Origin: Bradyrhizobium cosmicum | GTDB taxonomy: Bacteria > Pseudomonadota > Alphaproteobacteria > Rhizobiales > Xanthobacteraceae | DNA: 64,000 nt | Assembly (NCBI RefSeq): GCF_007290395.2 | Contig: NZ_CP041656.2 | Coordinates: forward strand, 5,208,001-5,272,000 | Reading direction: 5' to 3' | Shown here: positions 9,931 through 18,188 of the stretch, one piece after another | Numbering within the stretch: the first letter of the stretch is position 1 | Layout of the letters: every line of letters begins with the position of its first letter | Position numbers and translations under genes: made by a program | Notes under the pieces: model-generated | What the model saw: the letters and a program-made list of their open reading frames with translations, nothing else | Told to the model about the DNA's origin: nothing | The model's database searches: none

Positions 9931-10429
9931 CGTAACCGACACCCTGTTGCTTGAGCAGTCCGACCATCGCATCGAAGCTGGCATGCATGCCATCCTTGGC
10001 ATTGGCATGCCGCGCCTCTTCGGCGCACAGCGTCTTGTAGATCGGCTTGATGCGTTCGATCTGCGCCGGATCCGGCTTGCGGCGATTGGAGTGATAGCCG
10101 ACGATATTGCCCCGCTCGTCGAAGGTCGGCGTGACGTGGGCGAACACCCAGTAATGGCTGCCGTCCTTCGCCAGATTGACGACGTAGGCGAAGATTTCCT
10201 GCTTCGACTGCAGCGTGTCCCACAGCAGCTTGAAGACGCAGCGCGGCATGTCGGGATGGCGGATCATGCTGTGGGGTTCGCCCATCAGCTCCGCGTAGGA
10301 ATATTTCGCCATGCGAATGAAGACGTCGTTGGCGTAGGTGATCCGGCCCTTTAGATCGGTCTTCGACACGATCAGTTCTTCCTCACCGAGGAAATCCTCT
10401 ACGCCGGTCGGCCGTATCGTACGCGTCAT
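9908..10429 (-). CDS. PAS domain protein (Aer-like sensory half)
   Basis: 173 residues, soluble. A PAS fold spans about residues 20-125 ([18 protein letters not shown], then an F-helix with HPDMPR, then [13 protein letters not shown] and [13 protein letters not shown]). The HPDMPR and [10 protein letters not shown] motifs are those of the FAD-binding PAS of Aer, the energy/redox taxis receptor. The C-terminal helix (residues 130-173) would correspond to the linker towards the membrane. The gene overlaps the following chemotaxis receptor gene by 23 nt. I infer that both form a two-chain aerotaxis sensor; FAD binding is not shown. Confidence 0.9.
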   Translation of the reverse strand: MTRTIRPTGVEDFLGEEELIVSKTDLKGRITYANDVFIRMAKYSYAELMGEPHSMIRHPDMPRCVFKLLWDTLQSKQEIFAYVVNLAKDGSHYWVFAHVTPTFDERGNIVGYHSNRRKPDPAQIERIKPIYKTLCAEEARHANAKDGMHASFDAMVGLLKQQGVGYDEFVLSL

Positions 10430-10549
10430 CGTTGACGTATCCTCACGAAGGGCAGCGCCCTCGAAGGAGTGGCCCGCATCATCATTAGGATTACGACAGG
10501 AATTGTTAATCGTAAGTGAGCGCGGGAACCCGTGCGGCTACGAGGCACC

Positions 10550-10563
10550 CCGTAAATTTACGG
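10550..10563. promoter_or_regulatory. 14-bp perfect palindrome upstream of the PAS/chemotaxis pair
   Basis: CCGTAAATTTACGG lies in the 185-bp gap between the dehydratase gene stop (10615) and the PAS gene start (10429), directly followed by a second small palindrome GGAGGCCTCC. It could be an operator or part of a terminator for the dehydratase gene; nothing decides between these. Confidence 0.35.
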
Positions 10564-10614
10564 AGGCCTCCCGGTGATCCTGCATATTTCCGCAGCGAAG
10601 CGCGCTGGGTGCAA

Positions 10615-12138
10615 TTACATCGTCGCGCCCAGCACCCAGGGAGCGAACTCGGCGCCGCCGAAATCGAAGCTCTCGCTCTTGGTCGGCTGGCCGGAGGCGG
10701 TCTTCACAATCAACTCGAAGATGCGCTGGCCGCATTGCTCGACCGTCTCCTCGCCTTCGAGGATGGTGCCGCAATTGACGTCCATGTCGTCTTCCATGCG
10801 CTTGTACATGGGCGTGTTGGTGGCGAGCTTGATCGACGGCGCCGGCTTGCAGCCGAACACACTACCGCGGCCGGTGGTGAAACAGACGAGATTAGCGCCG
10901 CCGGCGACCTGCCCCGTGGCCGCGACGGGATCGTAGCCGGGCGTATCCATGAACACGAAACCGCGCTTGGTCACCGGTTCGGCATAGCGCAGCACGTCGA
11001 CGAGATTGGTGGTGCCGGCCTTGGCCATTGCGCCGAGCGATTTCTCCAGGATGGTGGTGAGGCCGCCGGCCTTGTTGCCGGGGCTCGGGTTGGCGTTCAT
11101 CTCGGCGCCTTCGCGCGTCGTGTACTCGTCCCACCAGCGCATGAGATCGACCAGCTTCTCGCCGACCTCGCGGCTGACAGCGCGGCGGGTGAGCAGGTGC
11201 TCGGCGCCGTAGGTCTCCGGCGTCTCCGACAGGATCACGGTGCCGCCGTGACGCACGATGAGATCGCTGGCCGCGCCAAGCGCGGGATTGGCCGATACGC
11301 CAGAATAGCCGTCCGAGCCGCCGCATTGCAGCGCCACGGTGAGCTCGCTCACCGGCACCGACTCGCGCTTTACCTTGTTGGAGTCAGCGAGGGCCTCGCG
11401 CACGAAGGCGATGCCGGCTTCCACCGTCTTGCGGGTGCCGCCGACCTCCTGGATGTCCATCGCGCGCAGACGGCCGGCGAGCTTCTGCTCTTCCATCAGG
11501 CCGCCGATCTGGTTCACCTCGCAGCCGAGACCGAGCACGATGACGTGGGAGAAATTGACGTGCCGCGCATAACCGCCGAGCGTGCGGCGAAGCAGTGCGA
11601 GCGGCTCGTTCTGCGTCATGCCGCAGCCGGTCTTGTGGGTCAGCGCGACCACACCGTCGACATTGGGGAATTCGGCCAGCGGATTGTCGCCGGTGAAGGG
11701 ATTCTTCTTGAAGACGTCGGCGACGAGGCTCGCGACATGCGCGCTGCAGTTCACCGAGGTGAGGATACCGATATAGTTGCGCGTGGCCACACGGCCGTCC
11801 GGGCGGCGAATGCCCTCGAAGGTCGCCGGCAGGTCGAAGTTCGGCGTCGGCTTGACGTCGACGCAATAGGCGTAGTCCTTGGCGAAGTCGCCCATGCCGC
11901 AGTTCTGCACGTGCACGTGCTGGCCTGGTGCGATCGGAATGGTCGCGAAGCCGATGATCTGGCCGTAGCGCTTGATGGGTTCGCCCACCGCGATCGGCTT
12001 GATCGCAACCTTGTGGCCGGAGGGAATGCGCTCGACCGTCGTCACGCCGTCAGCCACCAACGTGCCCGGCGGCAGGCTCGCGCGCGCAATCAGCACGCCA
12101 TCATCGGGATGCAGGCGAATGACGGGGCTGATGGTCAT
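10615..12138 (-). CDS. UxaA/GarD-family sugar-acid dehydratase (altronate/galactarate dehydratase-like)
   Basis: 507 residues. An N-terminal SAF domain (about residues 8-90, HPDDGVLIARASLPPGT) is followed by the galactarate/altronate dehydratase domain (RPDGRVATRNYIGI, TSVNCSAHVA, HKTGCGM, LGCEVNQIGG, CGGSDGYSG, NPSPGNKAGG). The family uses a divalent metal to dehydrate hexarates or hexonates to 2-keto-3-deoxy acids. The neighbour upstream is an HpcH/HpaI aldolase, which could cleave such a keto-deoxy acid, so together they may form a sugar-acid route. The substrate cannot be told from sequence alone, so I leave the symbol blank. Confidence 0.9.
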   Translation of the reverse strand: MTISPVIRLHPDDGVLIARASLPPGTLVADGVTTVERIPSGHKVAIKPIAVGEPIKRYGQIIGFATIPIAPGQHVHVQNCGMGDFAKDYAYCVDVKPTPNFDLPATFEGIRRPDGRVATRNYIGILTSVNCSAHVASLVADVFKKNPFTGDNPLAEFPNVDGVVALTHKTGCGMTQNEPLALLRRTLGGYARHVNFSHVIVLGLGCEVNQIGGLMEEQKLAGRLRAMDIQEVGGTRKTVEAGIAFVREALADSNKVKRESVPVSELTVALQCGGSDGYSGVSANPALGAASDLIVRHGGTVILSETPETYGAEHLLTRRAVSREVGEKLVDLMRWWDEYTTREGAEMNANPSPGNKAGGLTTILEKSLGAMAKAGTTNLVDVLRYAEPVTKRGFVFMDTPGYDPVAATGQVAGGANLVCFTTGRGSVFGCKPAPSIKLATNTPMYKRMEDDMDVNCGTILEGEETVEQCGQRIFELIVKTASGQPTKSESFDFGGAEFAPWVLGATM

Positions 12139-12165
12139 GGGAGGTCTCCTTGGGTCTTCAAGTAT

Positions 12166-12304
12166 CGCGCCCCGGACGCAGCGCAGCGCAAAACGATGCG
12201 CTGCTGAGCCGGGGCCCAGTTATCACGTCATGTACTTCGCAAGCCTCCGGTTCCCGGCTCTACGAAGCGGCGCTACACGCCGCATCGCGTCCGGGACACG
12301 AGAC
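12166..12304. repeat. Intergenic inverted repeat, family H, copy 1
   Basis: A 139-nt palindromic element between the dehydratase and aldolase genes. The outer parts read CGCGCCCCGGACGCAGCGCA on one side and CGCGTCCGGGACACGAG on the other, with an inner GAGCCGGGGCCCAG arm. A related copy is at 61067-61208. Confidence 0.7.
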
Positions 12305-12305
12305 C

Positions 12306-13082
12306 TTACGCCTTGCCGCCGGAATCCTTGCGGGTCGCGTTGACCTGCATCTTGGCGTAGGTCGCCATCAGGCCGACTTCGTTCGAGAGCGTGACCAGCT
12401 TGAAGCCCATGTTGATAGCGCGCGCAGCACCTTCGGCGCCGCTGCAATGGATGCCCGGGTTGAGGCCGCGCTTGCCGCATTCCTTGATGATCTTGTCGTA
12501 GATCGCGAGGATCTCGGGCTCGGTGCGGTCGAGCTTCGGCTCGAGGCCGTAGGAGAAGCCGAGGTCGGACGGCCCGATATAGACGCCGTCTATGCCGTCG
12601 ACGTCGAGGATCGCTTCCATGTTCTCGACCGCGGTCCGGGTCTCCATCATCGGCAGCAGCACGATATCGTCGTTCGCCGTCTTCTGGTAGGAGCCCGCGG
12701 TGCCGTACATGCCGGCGCGGATCGGGCCGTTGGAGCGCACGCCTTTCGGCGGATATTTGGAATAGGAGACGAGGTTCCTGGCCTCCTGCGGCGTGTTGAC
12801 CATCGGGCAGATCACGCCATAGGCGCCGCCGTCGAGCACCTTGCCGATGATGCCGGGCTCGTTCCAGGGCACGCGGACCATCGGCGTGACCGGATGCTTG
12901 TCCATCGCCTGGAAGCACTGCACCATCGACAGATAGTCCTGCACGCCGTGCTGCATGTCGACGGTGACGCTGTCGAAGCCGCATTGCGCGACCATCTCGG
13001 CCGAGAAGCCGGAGGGAATCGCCAGCCATGCGTTGACCACGGCCTTGCCCGACTTCCAGATTTCCTTGACCTTGTTCGCCAC
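12306..13082 (-). CDS. HpcH/HpaI-family aldolase (2,4-dihydroxyhept-2-ene-1,7-dioate or 2-keto-3-deoxy-acid aldolase)
   Basis: 258 residues from GTG 13082, chosen because AAGGAAGG lies just upstream and the protein then starts (V)ANKVKEIWKSG; the ATG at 13121 adds 13 poor residues. Class II pyruvate-aldolase features are visible: VDMQHG near residue 40, the metal-binding Glu in MMETRTAVEN near 140 and Asp in YIGPSDLG near 165. Such enzymes cleave 4-hydroxy-2-keto acids into pyruvate and an aldehyde. Two roles fit: the last step of the homoprotocatechuate pathway encoded at 18.8-23.7 kb, which otherwise has no aldolase here, or cleavage of the product of the adjacent UxaA-type dehydratase. Confidence 0.9.
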   Translation of the reverse strand: MANKVKEIWKSGKAVVNAWLAIPSGFSAEMVAQCGFDSVTVDMQHGVQDYLSMVQCFQAMDKHPVTPMVRVPWNEPGIIGKVLDGGAYGVICPMVNTPQEARNLVSYSKYPPKGVRSNGPIRAGMYGTAGSYQKTANDDIVLLPMMETRTAVENMEAILDVDGIDGVYIGPSDLGFSYGLEPKLDRTEPEILAIYDKIIKECGKRGLNPGIHCSGAEGAARAINMGFKLVTLSNEVGLMATYAKMQVNATRKDSGGKA

Positions 13083-13310
13083 GTTGCCTTCCTTCTTTGT
13101 TGTTGGGGTCTTCGGCACCACGCCGAACGCCGCGACAGCACAACCCTGTTGTTAGCGCCAACCTGACCGCCGCGCTACGCTCGCAATGACGCAAGACCTA
13201 TGCGCTCGCCCACTGGGTGCTGACCTCGAGGGCGGCGACAGTATCGCCGCCCGGGTTCATCCGGCAAGGGGATGCCAACCCGGATTGTGGCCCCGGACGG
13301 CCCCCTCCGG

Positions 13311-14042
13311 TTACGCACTCACCTTGGCATGGCCGCCGAGATAGGCGGCGCGGATGGCTTCGTTGCCCCAGAGCTCGTCGGGCTTGCCACCGAGCACGAT
13401 GCGGCCGGTCTCCAGCACATAGCCGTAATCGGCGACCGAAAGGCCCATGCGTGCATTCTGCTCAACCAGCAGGACCGTCGTGTTGCGCCGGATCTCGGAG
13501 ATGATCTTGAACACGGCCTGGACGATGACAGGCGCAAGGCCGAGCGACGGCTCGTCCAATAGCAGCAGCCGCGGCTTGGCCATCAGCCCGCGCGCCACGG
13601 CCACCATCTGCAGCTGGCCGCCGGACAAGGTCCAGCCGAGCGCATTGGTGAATTTGCGAATGTCGGGGAACAAATCGAACATCGCATCGGCCTCGCGCGA
13701 AATCTCCGAGGTCGAGGCCCGGCGATTGGACGCGCCGAGCATGATGTTCTCTTTCACCGTCAGCCCCGGAAAGACGCGGCGGCCTTCGGGCACGTGGCTG
13801 ATGCCCATGCGGACGATCGCTTCCGGGCCGAGGCCCGCGATCGACTTGCCGTCGAACAGGATCTCGCCAGAGGTCGGCTTGGCAAGACCGGAGATCGCGC
13901 GCAGCGTCGTCGACTTGCCGGCACCGTTGGCACCGAGCAGCGTCACCACCTGCCCCTCTTCGACGGCGCAGGTGACGCCGCGCAAGGCTTCGATCTCGCC
14001 GTAGCGCACCACCAGGTTGCGGATTTCGAGCAACGGCATCAT
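13311..14042 (-). CDS. livF: Branched-chain amino acid-type ABC transporter ATP-binding protein LivF
   Basis: 243 residues. Walker A is GANGAGKST near residue 38, the Q-loop region reads ISHVPEGRRVFPGLTV, the signature LSGGQLQMVAVARGLM is near 138, and Walker B LLLLDEPSLGLAP follows. This is the LivF subclass of HAAT-family importers, the second ATPase of the complex. The start ATG 14042 overlaps the stop of the upstream permease/ATPase gene by 4 bp (ATGATG cluster; 14039 is the alternative start). It is the last gene of the livK-livH-livMG-livF operon. The substrate may be an aromatic acid rather than leucine, given the hpa cluster next door (inference). Confidence 0.95.
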   Translation of the reverse strand: MMPLLEIRNLVVRYGEIEALRGVTCAVEEGQVVTLLGANGAGKSTTLRAISGLAKPTSGEILFDGKSIAGLGPEAIVRMGISHVPEGRRVFPGLTVKENIMLGASNRRASTSEISREADAMFDLFPDIRKFTNALGWTLSGGQLQMVAVARGLMAKPRLLLLDEPSLGLAPVIVQAVFKIISEIRRNTTVLLVEQNARMGLSVADYGYVLETGRIVLGGKPDELWGNEAIRAAYLGGHAKVSA

Positions 14043-15817
14043 TCGCTCCCGAGATAGGCGGAGACGACGTCGGGGTGACGCAGCACGGCCATGGATTCGC
14101 CGTCCGCGATACGGCGTCCGAAGTTGAGCACGGTGATGTGCTGGGCGGCTTCCGAGACCAGCGTCATGTCGTGATCGATGATCAGGATGGTCAGGCCCTG
14201 CGCCGCGATGCGCTTGAGCAGCTCGTGCAATTCGAGCTTCTCGGTCGAGTTCAGGCCGGCCGCAGGCTCGTCGAGCAGCAGCAGCGTCGGGTTCGAGGCG
14301 AGCGCACGCGCGATCTCGATCAGGCGCTGATGGCCGTAGGAGAAGCTCGAGATCAGCTCGTTGGCGCGGCTGCCGAGGCCGACGAAGGTCAACGCCTCCA
14401 TCGCTCGCTCGGTCAGGGCGTCGTCGCCCTTCCCGACCATGGTGTTGCCGGGCCGCTCCGCGCCGATCTCGACGTTCTCCAGCGCCGTCATCGAACGGAA
14501 CAGGCGGATGTTCTGGAAGGTGCGCCCAAGGCCCGAGGCCGTGCGCTGATGCGGCGGCATGTTGGTGATGTCGGTGCCGTCGAGCACGATCTTGCCTGAC
14601 GTTGCCTGATAGAGGCCCGAGAGCACGTTGAGCGTCGTGGTCTTGCCCGAGCCGTTCGGCCCGATCAGCGCATGCACGCCGCCGCGCTTCACCGCGATGT
14701 CGACACCGTCGACCGCCTTGAGGCCGCCGAAGTGCTTGGACAGGCCGGTGACCTCCAGCACAATGTCGCCGCCGATCGTCGCCGGCTTCAGATGCAAGGC
14801 GCCCGCCACCGGAGGCGCCGCGCTCTTGGCGCGCCAGCGTGCATACGCGTCCGCGACGAAGCCCCAGATGCCGTCGGGCATGAAGCGGATGATCAGGATA
14901 ACGAACAGGCCGTAGATCGCGAGGTAGAGGCCCGGCACGCTCTTGAGGAAACGCAGCCATTCCGGGATCAGGATCAAGAGGCCCGTACCGATCGCCGAGC
15001 CGATCGGCGAGGCCACGCCGCCGAGCAGCGACATGGTCAGGAACACGATCGATTCCGCGAAGGAGAATTGATCGGGGCTGACATAGGCGAATCCGCCCGC
15101 GAACAATCCGCCCGCGAGACCGCCGAGCAACGCGCAGAGCGCGAAGGCATAGATCTTGGTGCGGAAGACGTCGATGCCGTTGACGCCGGCCGCAAGCTCG
15201 TTGTCGCGCACCGCACGCATGGCGCGGCCGAGCTTGGTATCGGAGAGATGCCAGACCAGATAACCGACGATCGCCAGCATCGCCACGCAGAAGGCGAGAT
15301 AGCTCTGCGACGACTGGAACAGGTCGGGCCGCTTGATATTGGAGACGCCGTCGGGGCCGTGCGTCAACCAGATCGCGTTGATCATCACCAGCGTGACGAT
15401 CTGCTGGAACGAGATCGTCACCATCGCAAGGTAATGGCCGCCGAGCCGCAAGGTCGACATGCCCAGGAACGCGCCCGCCAGCAGCGAGATCACGCAGCCG
15501 CCGATCAGGCACAGCCAGAAGCTGACATGCCAATCGTTCGTCCCGATGCCGACCGCATAGGCGCCGAGCCCGAAGAACGCGGCCTGCGCCAGATTGATCT
15601 GGCCGCACAGGCCGAGCACGACCGAGAGCCCGAACACGGCGATCGAGAACGTGGTGGCCTGCAGCAGGATGTTGTGGACGTATCCGTCGAAGCGCATGTT
15701 GGCCGCGAGCGCGACCAGGATCGCCGCGCCGATGAAGTACGGCAGGTGCCGGACCACGAGCGGCTTCGAACGGATGGCGGGTGCCGGAATCGGCATGTTG
15801 TCGCTGGGTGCGCTCAT
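14039..15817 (-). CDS. Fused LivM permease and LivG ATPase of a branched-chain-type ABC transporter
   Basis: 592 residues in one frame. Residues about 25-330 are a LivM-type membrane domain with about eight to ten hydrophobic segments and the signature GLCGQINLAQAAFFGLGAYA. Residues about 345-592 are a LivG-type ATPase with Walker A GPNGSGKTT, a Q-loop with GLGRTFQN, signature SFSYGHQRLIEIARAL and Walker B LLLLDEPAAGLN. LivM and LivG are separate proteins in E. coli; permease-ATPase fusions of this class occur in other bacteria. The signature SYGHQR differs slightly from the canonical LSGGQ, as is usual in LivG. Start ATG 15817 overlaps the livH stop by 4 bp. Confidence 0.94.
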   Translation of the reverse strand: MSAPSDNMPIPAPAIRSKPLVVRHLPYFIGAAILVALAANMRFDGYVHNILLQATTFSIAVFGLSVVLGLCGQINLAQAAFFGLGAYAVGIGTNDWHVSFWLCLIGGCVISLLAGAFLGMSTLRLGGHYLAMVTISFQQIVTLVMINAIWLTHGPDGVSNIKRPDLFQSSQSYLAFCVAMLAIVGYLVWHLSDTKLGRAMRAVRDNELAAGVNGIDVFRTKIYAFALCALLGGLAGGLFAGGFAYVSPDQFSFAESIVFLTMSLLGGVASPIGSAIGTGLLILIPEWLRFLKSVPGLYLAIYGLFVILIIRFMPDGIWGFVADAYARWRAKSAAPPVAGALHLKPATIGGDIVLEVTGLSKHFGGLKAVDGVDIAVKRGGVHALIGPNGSGKTTTLNVLSGLYQATSGKIVLDGTDITNMPPHQRTASGLGRTFQNIRLFRSMTALENVEIGAERPGNTMVGKGDDALTERAMEALTFVGLGSRANELISSFSYGHQRLIEIARALASNPTLLLLDEPAAGLNSTEKLELHELLKRIAAQGLTILIIDHDMTLVSEAAQHITVLNFGRRIADGESMAVLRHPDVVSAYLGSE

Positions 15818-16686
15818 GCCTTTTCCGCCACGCGTTCGCCGAAGATGCCTTGCGGCCGGAAGATCAGAAAGGCGACCAGAACGAGGAAGGCGAAGCCGTC
15901 CTTGTAGGGCACCGAGATATAGGCCGCGCCAAAGGTCTCGATCACGCCGAGGGCAAGACCGCCGATGATGGCGCCGGCGACATCGCCGAAGCCGCCGATG
16001 ATGGTGGCTGCGAAGGCCTTGAGCGCGATGGTCGAGCCCATCTGGATCGAGACGAACAGCACGGGCGCAACGAGAATGCCGGCGAGACCGCCGAGCACCG
16101 CCGAATAGATGAAGGTGATCATGATCATCGTCGAGACGGAGATGCCGAGCAGCGAAGCCATCTCCTTGTCCTGCGAGGTCGCCTGCAGCTTCTTGCCGAG
16201 CAAGGTCTTCTCGAAGAACCAGAAATTGAAGATCACGAGGCAGATGGTGACGCCGATGATCAGCAGATACTGGCTGTCGAGATAGACCGGGCCGACCTGA
16301 ATGCCGGGTGTCTCGAACCAGCCTTCCAGCACCTGCGGCTGCGGGCCGTAGATCGCGAGCACGGAATTGGCGAGCAGGATCGAGGCGCCGATGGTGGCGA
16401 TGATCACGGGCAGATAGGTGCGGTGGCGCAACGGATAGTAGACGCCGAGATTGAAGATGACGCCAAGCAGCGCCATGCCGAGCAGCGCGACGATGAAGGC
16501 CACCCAATAGGGCAGACCAGCTTCGATCGCGACCACCATCAGATAGGCCGCGACCATGGAGAATTCGCCCTGGGCGAAATTCACCACGTTGGTGGCACGG
16601 AAGATCAGCACGAAGCCGAGCGCGACGAGCGCGTAGACGGCGCCGATGCCGATGCCGGTAAAAAGGAGCTGTAACGCGAGATCCAT
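15814..16686 (-). CDS. livH: Branched-chain amino acid-type ABC transporter permease LivH
   Basis: 290 residues from ATG 16686, giving the family start MDLALQLLFTGIGIGAVYAL; a TTG at 16722 in frame would add 12 atypical residues. It is a polytopic inner-membrane protein with about eight hydrophobic segments and the conserved N-terminal ATNVVNFAQGEFSM motif of LivH permeases. It pairs with the LivM half of the next gene. An 83-nt gap containing a strong hairpin separates it from the binding-protein gene upstream. Confidence 0.94.
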   Translation of the reverse strand: MDLALQLLFTGIGIGAVYALVALGFVLIFRATNVVNFAQGEFSMVAAYLMVVAIEAGLPYWVAFIVALLGMALLGVIFNLGVYYPLRHRTYLPVIIATIGASILLANSVLAIYGPQPQVLEGWFETPGIQVGPVYLDSQYLLIIGVTICLVIFNFWFFEKTLLGKKLQATSQDKEMASLLGISVSTMIMITFIYSAVLGGLAGILVAPVLFVSIQMGSTIALKAFAATIIGGFGDVAGAIIGGLALGVIETFGAAYISVPYKDGFAFLVLVAFLIFRPQGIFGERVAEKA

Positions 16687-16730
16687 GACAAGCTTCTGTT
16701 GGAGGTCAAATAGGTTCGACAAAAGACGTC

Positions 16731-16762
16731 ACGACCTCCCCGACCGGCATCGGAGAGGTCGT
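16731..16762 (-). terminator. Hairpin between the Liv binding-protein gene and livH
   Basis: ACGACCTC and GAGGTCGT pair perfectly and the stem continues inward after one mismatch (CCGA with TCGG), about 13 pairs in all. Reading the minus strand, it is followed by GACGTCTTTTG, a short T-run. In binding-protein-first operons such hairpins cause partial termination or protect the 3' end, keeping binding protein in excess over the membrane subunits. Confidence 0.6.
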
Positions 16763-16769
16763 TTCAACG

Positions 16770-17915
16770 TCAGTCGTTGAACTCGATGTGCTTGTCGAAG
16801 ACGATTTTGCCCTTCTCGTTCTTCACGATGTTGTAGCCGTGGAGACCGTCGCCGTTCTGGTCGAAATTGTATTCGCCCTCGGCACCCGGGAACTTCTTGA
16901 TCGCGAGGATGGACTCGCGAATCTTGCCGGGATCGGTGGAGCCGGCCTTGTTGATCGCCGCTGCCAGCACGGTCACGGCGTCATAGGTCCATGAGCTCTG
17001 GTTGTCGGGCGCGACCTTGACCGCATCGCGGTAGAGCTTGCCAAACGCCTTCGAGCCTTCGCTGGAGTCCTCGGCGTAATCGGCCACACCGTAGGTGTTG
17101 TACAGCGCCGGTCCCGCCAGCTTCAGCGCGGTGATGTTGACGATCGAGGGCGAGCCGACCCAGGGAATGTTCACGCCGAGCTGGCGCAACTGGCGGGCAA
17201 AGATGCCGAGATCGTTCTCGAAGGTGAAGTAGGAGCCGAGGATATCCGCGCCCGACTGCTTGATGGCGAGCACGACCGGTGTGAAGTCCTGGCTCTGGTT
17301 GGCGTAGCCCTGGTCGAGCACCGGCGGAGCGCCGAGCTTTTCGAGCGCGCCGGTCAACGCCTTGCCGCCCGCGGTACCGAACGCATCGGTCGAGTGCAAC
17401 ACCGCCCATTTCTTCTTGCCCAGCGTGCTGACGCCGTATTCCGCGATGACGCGGCCGGAATAGCTGTCATTGGGCCGGAAGCGGAACAGCCATTGATTGC
17501 CCATATGCGTCAGGTTCGGATCGGTACCGCCGATCATCACCGGCTTGCCGAGCTTGATGACGTCGGGAGCCATCGCGTGCACCTGGGTCGACCGAATCGA
17601 ACCAAGGAACCCGACGATGTCGGACTGCGCCGCGAGCTTGGAGAACGCGAGCACGATGCCGGGATTGGTGGTCTGGTCGTCCTCGACGATCAACTCGCCC
17701 TGCTTGCCCAGGATGCCGCCCGCCTTGTTGACGGCTTCGAGCGCGAGTTTGGCGCCCTTGATGGCGTAACCGCCGGACTCGGCGGCGGGACCCGTGACCG
17801 GCGCACACATGCCGATCTTGATGGTGGCGCCTTGCGCGTTCGCGCTCTTGATGAGGTAGGGCGCGGCAATGCCGGCAGCAATTCCGGCCGCGAAGTCGCG
17901 TCTCGTCAGTCTCAT
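16770..17915 (-). CDS. ABC transporter substrate-binding protein (LivK-like), Tat- or Sec-exported
   Basis: 381 residues. The N-terminus (MRLTRRDFAAGIAAG) carries a twin-arginine-like motif and a hydrophobic stretch ending at SANAQG, consistent with export to the periplasm. The mature part begins TIKIGMCAPVTGPAAESG, the usual first strand of type I periplasmic leucine/amide-binding proteins, with the typical GGYAIKGAKLALEAVN helix. A strong ribosome site (GGGAGGA) precedes ATG 17915. It heads the livK-livH-livMG-livF operon. Relatives bind branched-chain amino acids, amides or aromatic acids; the neighbouring hpaR-hpa cluster makes an aromatic acid plausible. Confidence 0.93.
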   Translation of the reverse strand: MRLTRRDFAAGIAAGIAAPYLIKSANAQGATIKIGMCAPVTGPAAESGGYAIKGAKLALEAVNKAGGILGKQGELIVEDDQTTNPGIVLAFSKLAAQSDIVGFLGSIRSTQVHAMAPDVIKLGKPVMIGGTDPNLTHMGNQWLFRFRPNDSYSGRVIAEYGVSTLGKKKWAVLHSTDAFGTAGGKALTGALEKLGAPPVLDQGYANQSQDFTPVVLAIKQSGADILGSYFTFENDLGIFARQLRQLGVNIPWVGSPSIVNITALKLAGPALYNTYGVADYAEDSSEGSKAFGKLYRDAVKVAPDNQSSWTYDAVTVLAAAINKAGSTDPGKIRESILAIKKFPGAEGEYNFDQNGDGLHGYNIVKNEKGKIVFDKHIEFND

Positions 17916-18188
17916 TCATTCCTCCCTGGAGCCGGGCATCCTTGTCGGCCCTTCTTTGTCTTGGCTCTATCGCTGAATGCAGAACCGGATGCTAGTTACG
18001 AATTCTGCCGATACGAGTAAATTGATATTGCGCCAACATCGACTAAATGCGCAGGGCACGCACCCAATAGTGATTAACACCCGCAACAGCAGTCTATTCT
18101 CAGTGCTTTTCGCGGCGATGACGCTGCTCACGCTTTATACAATGACGACAGTCATGCGTCGTGGGAAAGCGATCATGCAAATTTGCCG

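Noticed and set aside
8659..10008. Extended start of the chemotaxis receptor at 10008
   Set aside because: The added residues are read from the PAS gene in another frame and would not form a signal or membrane part.
13221..13310. GC-rich inverted stretch before the livF stop as another palindromic repeat
   Set aside because: Some arms (GGGCGGCGA/TCGCCGCCC) pair locally but no second copy or extended symmetry was found; it may just be a terminator of the transporter operon.
13311..15608. 765-codon frame extending LivF
   Set aside because: The part before residue 523 is the other frame of the LivM-LivG gene; the real start is 14042.
14039..16507. Open frame of 822 codons that would extend LivM-LivG upstream into livH
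   Set aside because: The extra residues are out-of-frame livH sequence; the ATG at 15817 with the ATGA overlap and the family start of LivM fit better.
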